From JBBPZA01 sp963728925 (GTDB lineage: Bacteria > Actinomycetota > Thermoleophilia > Solirubrobacterales > Solirubrobacteraceae): 64,000 bases of DNA. The position numbers and the translations under genes were made by a program. The notes under the pieces are model-generated. The model worked only from the letters and a program-made list of their open reading frames with translations. It had not been told where the DNA came from and did no database searches. The stretch lies in contig CAVSMB010000015.1 in assembly GCA_963728925.1 (NCBI GenBank), forward strand, positions 182,374-246,373. Reading direction: 5' to 3'. Of the stretch, positions 17,225 to 24,798 are shown piece by piece. Numbering within the stretch: position 1 is the first letter of the stretch; every line of letters begins with the position of its first letter.

Positions 17225-17810
17225 AGCCGCTTCCCTTCAGGATCTCAGCGACGCGGGCGGGCGCCACGGTGGGCTCGGAGGCTTCGGGAGCCGGATTGAC
17301 GCCGCGGACGTCGCGGATCCAGGCGGCGTGGCGCGCCTCGACCGAGACGATGCGCGACGCGTCGGCGAGGGCGTCCTTGGTCAGGTTGGGCGCCTGCGCG
17401 TTGTAGGCCGCCACCCCGAGATCCTCGAGCTTGAGCGCGTTCTCGCTGACGCTGGCCGGGGTCTTGGTGTCGTCGCCGAAGTCGAGCTTGCGCGCCGGCC
17501 GCGCGCTCGCACCAAGGACCTGCTCGACATGGTCGACGTGGGCCGCCTCCTGCGCTCCGACGCGCGTGACGAAGTCCTTGAGGTCGCCGGTGAGGCCGGC
17601 CCGTGCGAGCGCCTCGCGATAGAAGGAGGCCTGGATGCGCTCGAGCAGTAGCACGAAGTTGAGGATCTCACCGTCCTGCTTCGCCGATGGTCGCGACGTC
17701 GCCAGGTTCGGCAGGCCGCCGAGCACGAGGCCGCCGACGGCGGTCGCACCCCCGGCGAGCAACGTGGCCTCGAGCGCTCTGCGGCGCGTCATGTTCGGGA
17801 CTTCACGCAT
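17214..17810 (-). CDS. Secreted ferritin-like protein with Tat-like leader
   Basis: A 198-residue protein. The leader is MREVPNMTRRRALEATLLAG with a twin-arginine-like TRRRAL and a Gly/Ala/Leu-rich core. Ferritin-like helices follow: LNFVLLLERIQASFYREALA, GAQEAAHVDHVEQVLG, KLEDLGVAAYNAQAP and VEARHAAWIRDV. The ATG at 17810 was chosen because GAGGAGG lies 6-7 nt upstream, while the next ATG (17792) has no ribosome site. It overlaps the upstream membrane-protein gene by 8 bp. Confidence 0.84.
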   Translation of the reverse strand: MREVPNMTRRRALEATLLAGGATAVGGLVLGGLPNLATSRPSAKQDGEILNFVLLLERIQASFYREALARAGLTGDLKDFVTRVGAQEAAHVDHVEQVLGASARPARKLDFGDDTKTPASVSENALKLEDLGVAAYNAQAPNLTKDALADASRIVSVEARHAAWIRDVRGVNPAPEASEPTVAPARVAEILKGSGYVS

Positions 17811-19173
17811 CCTGTACCTCCTCGGCCGACAGGGCCAGTTGGGGCGGAACACCCGAGCCGCTCCACACGAAGCGCCGCGAGTACCACTTCCTTCCCGGGG
17901 TCACGGGCCGCCAGCCCGCTTCGACGAGCACACCGGAGAGCGCCTCGACCGCGCGCACGAGCTCGCGCGCCGTGCGCGGGCTTCCGGAGCCCTTCTGGGC
18001 AAGGGGAAAGCGCCGCGACTCCGCGAGCTCCAGGCGCCGGCCGTCGCGCTTGGCCGAGGCGACCGCGACGAAACTGGTCGTCCCGTCCCCCGACCGCCAC
18101 TCGATCTCGCACAGCCACACCGAGCGCCCGACAGGCGCCGGCGCGGCGTCGTGCCGCTCGACCGGTCGCGGGCTCACGAACGGCTCGGAGGGCGGCGGCC
18201 TGATCGGGGCCGCGGCGCGGCCGTTGCTCAGGGAGCGCGACGGCGCCTGCGCGCGAGGCGGAGGCGACCCGACGGGGTCGGGGCCAGGGTCGGGCTGCAG
18301 GTGGGGCTCAGCCTCGCTCGCGCGTCCAGTCTCGGGCTCGGGCTGAGGCTTAGACTCGGGCGTCGGCGCGGGCTCGAGGTGGGGCTCCGGCGCCGGATCG
18401 GGGCGAGTCGGCGGCTCGGGCTCGGCGGCGGGCTCGGGGCGAGGCGCCGGCACCGTCTCGGCGCGAAGCGGCTCGGGCTCCGCGGCGGGCTCGGGGCGAG
18501 TCGGCGGCTCGGGCTCGGCGGCGGGCTCGGGGCGAGGCGCCGGCACCGTCTCGGCGCGAAGCGGCTCGGGCTCCGCGGCGGGCTCGGGGCGAGGCGCCGG
18601 CACCGTCTCGGCGCGAAGCGGCTCGGGCTCCGCGGCGGGCTCGGGGCGAGGCGCCGGCACCGTCTCGGCGCGAAGCGGCTCGGGCTCCGCGGCGGGCTCG
18701 GGGCGAGGCGCCGGCACCGTCTCGGCCCGAGGCGGCTCGTCGAGGGGCCACGGCGGCTCCGCCGCGGCTCGTTGGGCGCCCCGGCCGCGACCCCGGCGCA
18801 TGAGCACCGCAGCCGCGCCGGCGGCCGCGGCGAGGGTGAGCACGACGAGGGCGACGAGCGCGAGGGCCGCGAACCGGAGCGTCGTTCCGTCCCCGCCCTC
18901 GTCCTTCCGCGAGCCGCTCGGGGAGGCGGGAGCAGACGGTCGCGGCGTGGTCGTCGCGGGCGCCGGCGACGGTGCCGTGCTCCCCTTCTCCCCGGGCTCG
19001 AGCGGGTACGCCCGCCAGAGCTCGGACGGCGTCGGCCGCGAGGGCGTGCTGCGCTCGCGTCCTGGCGCGACCGCGGGCGCGGCGAGAACAGCCAGGCCGA
19101 GGCACGCCAGGGCCACGGCCAGCACCCGGCGAAGGCCCGGAACTCCGCGGCCCACACTCGTCCTCTCCCGCAT
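17803..19173 (-). CDS. Membrane protein with 19-residue Pro/Glu-rich tandem repeats
   Basis: A 456-residue protein of unknown function. An N-terminal signal peptide (VLAVALACLGLAVLAAPAVA) leads into a Pro/Ser-rich extracytoplasmic region. A membrane segment follows (about 98-123, ending in MRRGRGRG). Next comes a long cytoplasmic Pro/Glu/Ala region with five near-identical copies of a 19-residue unit (LRAETVPAPRPEPAAEPEP). The folded C-terminal domain of about 120 residues (VWLCEIEWRSGDGTTSFVAV...GRKWYSRRFVW) resembles nothing I recognise. It is the first gene of the operon with two ferritin-like genes and the transpeptidase. Confidence 0.75.
   Translation of the reverse strand: MRERTSVGRGVPGLRRVLAVALACLGLAVLAAPAVAPGRERSTPSRPTPSELWRAYPLEPGEKGSTAPSPAPATTTPRPSAPASPSGSRKDEGGDGTTLRFAALALVALVVLTLAAAAGAAAVLMRRGRGRGAQRAAAEPPWPLDEPPRAETVPAPRPEPAAEPEPLRAETVPAPRPEPAAEPEPLRAETVPAPRPEPAAEPEPLRAETVPAPRPEPAAEPEPPTRPEPAAEPEPLRAETVPAPRPEPAAEPEPPTRPDPAPEPHLEPAPTPESKPQPEPETGRASEAEPHLQPDPGPDPVGSPPPRAQAPSRSLSNGRAAAPIRPPPSEPFVSPRPVERHDAAPAPVGRSVWLCEIEWRSGDGTTSFVAVASAKRDGRRLELAESRRFPLAQKGSGSPRTARELVRAVEALSGVLVEAGWRPVTPGRKWYSRRFVWSGSGVPPQLALSAEEVQDA
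18407..18734. repeat. 57 bp tandem repeat (coding minisatellite)
   Basis: The sequence CACCGTCTCGGCGCGAAGCG recurs at 18451, 18544, 18601 and 18658, and in a diverged form at 18715. The spacing is 57 bp except for the first step, which is 93 bp (57 plus a 36 bp partial unit). Each unit encodes 19 residues in frame. The near identity of copies suggests recent expansion by slippage or unequal recombination. Confidence 0.85.
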
Positions 19174-19250
19174 CTTCCCCTACCAACGCCCGGACCGCCG
19201 CGCTTTTTTGCGGCCTTTCGCGTATTCCGCCGCCGAATGAGGGCGGCTCG

Positions 19251-20054
19251 GACGCTTCGCAGGCGAGCTTCCCGATCGGTTCACCGGGCGATCACACGGC
19301 GCCCGCCTTCTCCACCCCTGGCGACAACGAGTGGACAGACTGCGACCGGACCGCGGGTGTCTCCTCGGGCGAGCGCCTCGAACACCTTCGCAGCACGCTG
19401 TTCGACACGCCCTACTCGTTCGGGCAGCGCAGGCTGCGCGCCGATCTCCAGGCGCCGCCGACCCGGCCCTACACCGAGAACCGTCGCTGGCGCGTTCGCG
19501 GGGTCGTCTACGCGACGCTCAACGTCCCGGGCTCCAACAACAACCTCGGCGACGTGGCGCCGGACCCCGCGGAGTTCACCGCCCGCGACGCCGCCGACCG
19601 GGCGTGGTTGCGGCAGACCTTCGACGGCGCCGTCGCCACGAAGGCCGTTGCGGTCATGCTCATCATCCAGGCCAACCCGGGCTTCGACCTCGACGACCCC
19701 AACCGAGCACCGCAGCGCGATCCCGCGACCCTGGCCTCCGGGACCCAACCGCCCTCCCCCACCTCCGGCAGCGGGTACGACGAGCTCCTGACCGAGCTGC
19801 GCGAGCGGACGGTCGCCTTCGGCAAGCCGGTCGCCCTGGTACACGGGGACTCGCACTACACGCGCGTCGACAAGCCGCTGCTCGATGCCGCCGGGCGGCG
19901 CATCTGGAACTTCACCCGGGTCGAGACACCGGGGGACAACGCGCAGACCGGCACGAGCGACGTGCAATGGGTCAAGGTCCTCGTCGACCCTCGCAGCGAC
20001 GAGGTGTTCTCCTTCGAGCAGGAGGTCGTTCCCGGCAACCTGCCGACCCCGTAG
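19251..20054 (+). pseudogene. Metallophosphoesterase-like gene, 5' truncated
   Basis: The frame encodes FSTPGDNEWTDCDR, then VVYATLNVPGSNNNLG and VALVHGDSHYTRVDKPL, the C-terminal two thirds of a calcineurin-like phosphoesterase family common in actinobacteria. The N-terminal part with the first metal ligands is missing. No ATG, GTG or TTG precedes the conserved region in frame, and the upstream DNA belongs to the divergent membrane-protein gene. The remaining HGDSHY keeps two histidines of the metal site. It is most likely a remnant left by a deletion. Confidence 0.7.
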
Positions 20055-20175
20055 ACCCTCGGCGGACGGATGTGTGGCCGGCGGCTCTCGCGGGCGCCGC
20101 CGGCGCGCCAGAACTGATCCGGGTTGGAGGCACATCCCGTAGTGGCCCCCGAATTCCGAACGGGAGGCACTCCAG

Positions 20176-20841
20176 ATGCCCGAGACGACCGCAATGGAGG
20201 AGCTCGCCCGCGACCCGTCGTCGCGCAAGCGGTTCCTCAAGATGGTCGGCGGCGCCGGAGCGACCGGCGCCTTCGCGATGTTCCTCGCCGCCTGTGGCAG
20301 CGACGACAACAGCAAGAGCACATCCTCGAGCGGGGCGACCTCGACCGCCTCGACGAAGGGCGATCTCGCGATCCTCAACTACGCCCTGACCCTCGAGTAC
20401 CTCGAGGCCGACTTCTACCAGAAGGTCATCGAGTCCGGCGAGGTCAAGGACAAGAAGATCGCGGCGCTCGCCACGAAGATCGGCGAGAACGAGAAGCAGG
20501 GTGTGGACGCACTCAAGGCGACGATCCAGAAGCTGGGCGGAAAGCCCGTCGCCGCGCCCACCACGAAGTTCGACGCCGTGATCGCCGGCGGCCCGGAGAA
20601 GATCCTGGCCACGGCCGCCTCGGTCGAAAACCTCGGCGCCGCAGCCTACCTCGGCCAGGCCGGGAGGATCACGAGCCCCGAGGTGCTCGCCGCGGCGCTG
20701 TCGATCCACAGCGTCGAGGCGCGCCACGCGGCGGCGCTGAACACCCTGGTCTCCGAGCCGGTCACCCCGGACGGCGCGTTCGCCAAGCCGGCCGCGATGG
20801 CCGAGTTCCTCAAGGCCGTCAAGCCGTTCATCGCCGGCTGA
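20176..20841 (+). CDS. Ferritin-like lipoprotein with Tat signal
   Basis: A 221-residue protein with the leader SSRKRFLKMVGG (twin-arginine type R-K-R-F-L), a hydrophobic core and the lipobox FLAAC-G. The mature N-terminus is Ser/Thr-rich. Ferritin-like helices follow: LNYALTLEYLEADFYQKV, GENEKQGVDALKATIQKLGG, SVENLGAAAYLGQAGR and VEARHAAALNTL. In the second helix the usual ExxH reads ENEKQ, so one metal ligand may be missing. GGGAGG lies 12 nt before the ATG. It points away from the main ferritin block. Confidence 0.85.
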   Translation: MPETTAMEELARDPSSRKRFLKMVGGAGATGAFAMFLAACGSDDNSKSTSSSGATSTASTKGDLAILNYALTLEYLEADFYQKVIESGEVKDKKIAALATKIGENEKQGVDALKATIQKLGGKPVAAPTTKFDAVIAGGPEKILATAASVENLGAAAYLGQAGRITSPEVLAAALSIHSVEARHAAALNTLVSEPVTPDGAFAKPAAMAEFLKAVKPFIAG

Positions 20842-20873
20842 CCGCCGCCCATCCGCTGAAAGGAACCACGCAC

Positions 20874-20952
20874 ATGAGCAACCAAACGATCGCGGCTGAA
20901 GAGCTCGCGGCGGTGGAGGTCCACGGCATCAGCCGCGGCGCCTTCCTGCTGC
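20874..20952 (+). pseudogene. 5' fragment of a further ferritin-like gene
   Basis: After AAAGGA, the ATG at 20874 starts MSNQTIAAEELAAVEVHGIS followed by RGAFLLRT. This is a typical beginning of a ferritin-like gene, with a Tat-like SRGAFLL motif. After about 26 codons the frame runs into unrelated sequence. It would be the second gene of an operon with the lipoprotein before it, cut by a deletion that joined it to an LtrA fragment. Confidence 0.55.
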
Positions 20953-21332
20953 GGACTGCGGCGCACGAGCAACGCGATCCTCGTCTTCACCCACGTGCAC
21001 ATCCCGCTGCTGGCCGCCCTGGTGGCGGTGAGCGCGGGCGTCGAGCTGCTCATCGAGGAGTCCACCGGTCACCACCTCGCGGGAGGCGCTCGGTGGGCGC
21101 TGTGCGGCGGCGCCGCGGTCTACCTGGCCTGCCTGAGCGTCGTGCAGAGCGCCACGTCACACGGGGTCGCGCGGCAGATCGTCGCGGCGCGCGGCGTCGC
21201 GATCGCGGCGCTGCTGGTCCTCGGCGCCGCGAGCGCCGGCCTGGCGCCCGTGACCACGGCCGCGCTGCTCGCCGCCGTGCTCGTCGCCCTCGTGCTCTTC
21301 GAGATCGCCCGCGGCCGGCCGGCGCAAGGAGA
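20953..21332 (+). pseudogene. 3' fragment of a low-temperature-requirement A (LtrA)-like gene
   Basis: The frame reads RRTSNAILVFTHVHIPLLAA, then a series of hydrophobic helices (VAVSAGVELLIEES, ALCGGAAVYLACLSVV, AALLVLGAASAGLAPVTTAA). This fits the last membrane helices of LtrA-family proteins. No start codon or N-terminal part is present and the natural end has been lost, since the frame runs on antisense through cysO. It is a deletion remnant joined to the truncated ferritin-like gene. Confidence 0.5.
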
Positions 21333-21617
21333 TCAGGCGGCGGACGCGCCTCCGGCCATGGCCGGGAGGATGACGAGCGTATCGCCCTCGTCCACCGAGG
21401 TCTCGAGCCCGTCGAGCACGCGAACGTCCTCGTCGTTGAGGTAGACGTTCACGTAGCGGTTGAGGCCGCCGTCCTGGCCGAAGAGCTGGCCCTCGGTGTC
21501 GGGATGCTCGTCGGCCAGCGAGCGAAGGACGTCGCCGACCGAGTCGCCGGAGGCCTCGACCTCCTTGTCGCCCCCGACGGACGGGCGCAGCACTGGCGGG
21601 ATGCGGACGGTGGCCAT
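21333..21617 (-). CDS. cysO: Ubiquitin-like sulfur carrier protein CysO (MoaD/ThiS family)
   Basis: A 94-residue beta-grasp protein: ATVRIPPVLRPSVGG, DVLRSLADEHP, LNRYVNVYLNDEDVR, GDTLVILPAMAGG. The C-terminal GlyGly is thiocarboxylated by MoeZ and gives its sulfur to CysM. Here four residues (ASAA) follow the GlyGly before the stop, whereas mycobacterial CysO ends at GG, so maturation by a peptidase would be needed. It begins 16 bp after moeZ and is cotranscribed with it. No Shine-Dalgarno is evident. Confidence 0.85.
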   Translation of the reverse strand: MATVRIPPVLRPSVGGDKEVEASGDSVGDVLRSLADEHPDTEGQLFGQDGGLNRYVNVYLNDEDVRVLDGLETSVDEGDTLVILPAMAGGASAA

Positions 21618-21633
21618 GAAGAGGGGCCGGAGG

Positions 21634-22839
21634 CTATCCGGCCGCGGCGCAGAACGCCTCGTAGTCCGGGAAGACGCCCATCTCGGCGTCGGTGATCTCG
21701 CCGGGGTCGCGCGAGCAGATCGGGCACTCGGGATCGCGGTGGATGCGCACGGACTGGAACGTCGCGGCAAGCGCGTCGTAGAGCAGCAGGCGCCCGATGA
21801 GCGGGTCGCCCGCGCCGATGATCAGCTTGACCACCTCGGTCGCCTGCAGCAGGCCCATCGTGCCCGGCAGCACGCCGAGGACGCCGTTGGCGCCGCACGA
21901 CGGGGCGAGCTCCGCGGGGGGCGGCTCGGGGAAGAGGCAGCGGTAGCACGGGCCCTCGTAGGGCTTGAAGACCGACAGCTGGCCCTCGAAGCCGAGGATC
22001 GCCGCCGAGACGACGGGGATCTGCAGTCGTACCGAGGCGTCGTTGAGCAGGTAACGCGTGGGGAAGTTGTCCAGCCCGTCCACGACGATGTCGTAGCCGC
22101 CCTGGTCGCCGAGGATCTCCATGATGTTCGAGGCGTCGAGGCGGACGGGGTACTTGACGACCCTGACGTCAGGGTTGAGCGCCTCGATCGTCTGCGCCGC
22201 GGAGTCCACCTTCGGCACCCCGATGCGCGGCGTGTCGTGGATGACCTGGCGCTGGAGGTTGGACAGGTCGACCTCGTCGTCGTCGACGATGCCGAGCGTG
22301 CCGACGCCCGCCGCGGCGAGGTAGAGCGCGGTCGGCGAGCCGAGGCCGCCGGCGCCGAGCAGCAGCACCTTGGCGTCGAGCAGCTTCTGCTGCCCCTCGA
22401 CCCCGACCTCGGGGATGAGCAGGTGACGGGAGTAGCGCTCGCGCTGCTCCTTGGTCAGCGCGCGCGGGACCTCGACCTCATAGCCGCGGTCCTTCCACAG
22501 CGTTATGCCGCCTCGCATCGACTCGACGTTGGAGTAGCCGAGCTCGTCGAGGAGCGTCCGGGCGGCCAGGGCCGAGCGATTGCCCGAGGCGCAGTAGAGG
22601 ATGACCGGCTGGTCGCGGTCGGGGGCCGCCGCCTCGATGCGCTGCTCGAGGTAGCCGCGCGGGACGTGCTTGGCGCCCGGGATGTGCCCGGCGTCGAACT
22701 CCTCGGTCTCGCGCACGTCGACGAGCGTGGCGCCTTCGGCGGCCTGCTCGCGGGCCTCGGATGGCTCGACCTCGCTGACGCTCTCCTTGGCACGCCGCAG
22801 GAACTCGGCGTAGGAGAGGTTCGTGGACGACGTGCTCAT
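21634..22839 (-). CDS. moeZ: MoeZ-type adenylyltransferase/sulfurtransferase, rhodanese domain first
   Basis: A 401-residue two-domain protein. Residues about 22-125 are a rhodanese domain with active-site C83 in LYCASGNRSA. Residues about 128-400 are a ThiF/MoeB E1-like domain: ATP loop GAGGLGSP (162-169), DLSNLQRQ (191-198), zinc cysteines CYRC (298-301) and CPIC (372-375). It activates the carrier's C-terminus with ATP and transfers sulfur to make the thiocarboxylate, with CysO as likely partner. In mycobacterial MoeZ the order is E1-like then rhodanese; here it is reversed. GGAGA lies before the ATG. Confidence 0.88.
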   Translation of the reverse strand: MSTSSTNLSYAEFLRRAKESVSEVEPSEAREQAAEGATLVDVRETEEFDAGHIPGAKHVPRGYLEQRIEAAAPDRDQPVILYCASGNRSALAARTLLDELGYSNVESMRGGITLWKDRGYEVEVPRALTKEQRERYSRHLLIPEVGVEGQQKLLDAKVLLLGAGGLGSPTALYLAAAGVGTLGIVDDDEVDLSNLQRQVIHDTPRIGVPKVDSAAQTIEALNPDVRVVKYPVRLDASNIMEILGDQGGYDIVVDGLDNFPTRYLLNDASVRLQIPVVSAAILGFEGQLSVFKPYEGPCYRCLFPEPPPAELAPSCGANGVLGVLPGTMGLLQATEVVKLIIGAGDPLIGRLLLYDALAATFQSVRIHRDPECPICSRDPGEITDAEMGVFPDYEAFCAAAG

Positions 22840-22867
22840 GAAATCTCCAGATAAGCGGTCGGGATTC

Positions 22868-22884
22868 TTACTTCACGAAGTATA
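22868..22884 (-). promoter_or_regulatory. Putative moeZ-cysO promoter with dyad operator
   Basis: On the minus strand TATACTTCGTGAAGTAAG lies 33-45 nt before the moeZ start. TATACT (22884-22879) is a good -10 box, leaving a leader of roughly 33 nt that contains GGAGA. The dyad ACTTCGTGAAGT overlaps its downstream half. The same dyad and box occur at cysM, suggesting joint control of the pathway by one regulator. I see no convincing -35 element. Confidence 0.5.
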
Positions 22885-23164
22885 GCGACCCTCGCATGCC
22901 CTCAGGCGACGTCGCATGCCTCATCGCCCCGTGTCCCGGCCGCTTAACGACCCGAGGCGCCCCTCCTCCCGCGAGGGACGCCCCGAATACTAGGCCCAAT
23001 GTGCTGCGATCATTCGCGTCACCCAGTGCGCAGGCGCGCTGCCGTGCGACGTGCATGAGTCGATCGCTCGCGCAGTATCACCCGCGGGCCGGCACGGCGA
23101 TATGGGGTGTGGACCCCAAACCGGTCGCGCCGCCGATGCGCGAGGGTGCAGGACGAGCGCTGCG
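22885..23164. other. Divergent intergenic region between moeZ and the sensor kinase
   Basis: About 280 bp with no gene I can support. It holds upstream sequence for moeZ on one side and the promoter of the two-component system on the other. I found no strong repeat or RNA fold. Confidence 0.45.
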
Positions 23165-24127
23165 ATGCGAAAGCCCTCCCTTCTCACCCAGGTCCTCCTG
23201 ATCAACGCCCTTTTGGTGGGGATGGTCGCCGTCGTCTCGGTGGTCTTCGCGCGTCACAACGAGGGCGGCCCCGTGCAGGGGGTCGGCGTGATCGTCCTCG
23301 CGGTGGGCGTGCTGCTCACGCTGGTGGCGAACGTCGTCCTGCTGCGACGCCGCTTCGCGCCGCTCGAGCGCCTCATCGCCACCATGGAGCAGGTCGACCT
23401 CGCCAGCCAGGGGGTGCGCGCGTCCGACCACCGAATGGACTCCTCGGACGTCGTCCGCCTCAACGCCGCCTTCAACCGCATGCTCGACCGCCTCGAGGCC
23501 GAGCGACGCAGGTCGGCCAGCGCGGTTCTGCGCGCGCAGGAGCAGGAGCGCCACCGCCTCGCCCGCGACCTCCACGACGAGGTCAACCAAGCGCTGACGG
23601 CGATCGTCCTTCGTCTGGAGGCCTCGATCCACGAGTCGTCGCCCGAGCTGCAACGCGAGCTGCGCGAGACCAAGCGGCTCGCGACCCGGGCGATGGACGA
23701 GCTCCTGCACCTCGCGCGCGAGCTGCGGCCCACCGCGCTGGACGATCACGGCCTGCTCCCCGCGCTGAACCAGCAGGTCCGCGACTTCGCCCAGCGCACC
23801 GGCATCGACGCCGACTTCTGGCGCACGGGGCCGGTGCCCCGCCTCTCCGACGAGCAGCAGCTCGTCATCTACCGCGTGACCCAGGAGAGCCTCTCCAACA
23901 TCGCCCAGCACGCCGACGCGCGTCACGTCGACGTCGAGCTCTCCTTCGCCGGGCCCACCGTGCTGCGCGTGCGCGACGACGGCCGCGGCTTCACTTCGAT
24001 GACGCGCGCGCGCAACGGCGGCCTTGGCCTGTCGGGCATGCGCGAGCGCGCGCTGCAGGTCGGGGGGCGCCTCGAGATCTCCTCCGACGCCGGGGCGGGC
24101 ACCACCGTCGAGCTCGTGATGGGATGA
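23165..24127 (+). CDS. Two-component sensor histidine kinase (NarL/HisKA_3 type)
   Basis: A 320-residue membrane kinase. Two membrane helices (about 8-28 and 39-61) have almost no extracytoplasmic loop, so it may sense a membrane or intracellular signal. A HAMP region (62-115) leads to the HisKA_3 dimerisation domain with phospho-acceptor H137 in RDLHDEVNQAL, then the HATPase domain with YRVTQESLSNIAQHADA and DDGRGF. The ATG at 23165 gives the expected basic N-terminus (MRKPSLL). The partner response regulator starts 5 bp after its stop. The regulated genes are unknown; an SCO1-like gene follows. Confidence 0.9.
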   Translation: MRKPSLLTQVLLINALLVGMVAVVSVVFARHNEGGPVQGVGVIVLAVGVLLTLVANVVLLRRRFAPLERLIATMEQVDLASQGVRASDHRMDSSDVVRLNAAFNRMLDRLEAERRRSASAVLRAQEQERHRLARDLHDEVNQALTAIVLRLEASIHESSPELQRELRETKRLATRAMDELLHLARELRPTALDDHGLLPALNQQVRDFAQRTGIDADFWRTGPVPRLSDEQQLVIYRVTQESLSNIAQHADARHVDVELSFAGPTVLRVRDDGRGFTSMTRARNGGLGLSGMRERALQVGGRLEISSDAGAGTTVELVMG

Positions 24128-24131
24128 GGGC

Positions 24132-24764
24132 GTGCGCGTCCTGATCGCCGACGACCACGGGATCGTCCGCAGCGGGCTGCGGCTGCTGCTCGAACGCCAG
24201 GGGGACATCGAGGTCGTCGCCGAGGCCGCCGACGGCGTGGAGGCTCGCGACCTCGCGCTCGAGCAGCGCCCCGACCTGGCGATCCTCGACGTCGGCATGC
24301 CGCGCATGACCGGTCTGCAGGCCACCCGCGAGATCAAGGCCTACGCGCCCGACGTCAACGTGCTGGTGCTCTCGATGCACGACGACCAGCGCTACCTCTT
24401 CGAGGCGCTCAAGGCCGGGGCATCCGGCTACGTGCTCAAGGCCGAGGCCGATCAGGACCTCGTCGCGGCGGTGCGCGCGGTCCAGCGCGGCGAGCCGTTT
24501 CTGACCAACGCCGCCGAGCGCTCGCTCGTCCGCGAGTGGATGGCCGACGACGCGACGGGGCCGCGCGAGCCGCTCACCCCCCGCGAGCGCGAGGTGGTCA
24601 AGCTCATCGCCGAGGCCCACACCAACCGCGAGATCGCCGAGACGCTGCATCTCGCCGAGAAGACAGTCGAGTCCCACCGGGCCAACGTCCTGCGAAAGCT
24701 CGGGATGCGCGACCGCGTCCAGCTCGTGCGCTACGCGATCCGTCGCGGGCTCGTCGAGCCCTGA
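24132..24764 (+). CDS. LuxR/NarL-family response regulator
   Basis: A 210-residue regulator. The receiver domain has the acidic pair in IADDHG, phospho-acceptor D53 in LAILDVGMP, and the conserved Lys in YVLKAEA. The C-terminal LuxR HTH has LTPREREVVKLIAEAHTNRE and EKTVESHRANVLRKLG. The start is a GTG (V-R-V-L-I). It is cotranscribed with the kinase just upstream and is its evident cognate regulator. Confidence 0.93.
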   Translation: MRVLIADDHGIVRSGLRLLLERQGDIEVVAEAADGVEARDLALEQRPDLAILDVGMPRMTGLQATREIKAYAPDVNVLVLSMHDDQRYLFEALKAGASGYVLKAEADQDLVAAVRAVQRGEPFLTNAAERSLVREWMADDATGPREPLTPREREVVKLIAEAHTNREIAETLHLAEKTVESHRANVLRKLGMRDRVQLVRYAIRRGLVEP

Positions 24765-24798
24765 CCGGCGGGCCCCTTCGCGCCCGTACCCTGGAGGC

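Noticed and set aside
18407..18734. A CRISPR array at the 57 bp repeat
   Set aside because: Units are directly abutting without unique spacers and encode an in-frame peptide repeat; no cas genes occur.
17635..19250. A 718-residue plus-strand frame with RRHRLGAKRLGLRGGLGA repeats
   Set aside because: It is the antisense reading of the 57 bp repeat in the minus-strand membrane protein, which has a signal peptide, membrane helix and normal codon bias.
22885..23164. A riboswitch (SAM or T-box type) upstream of moeZ
   Set aside because: The moeZ leader would be only about 33 nt and no conserved stem set could be recognised.
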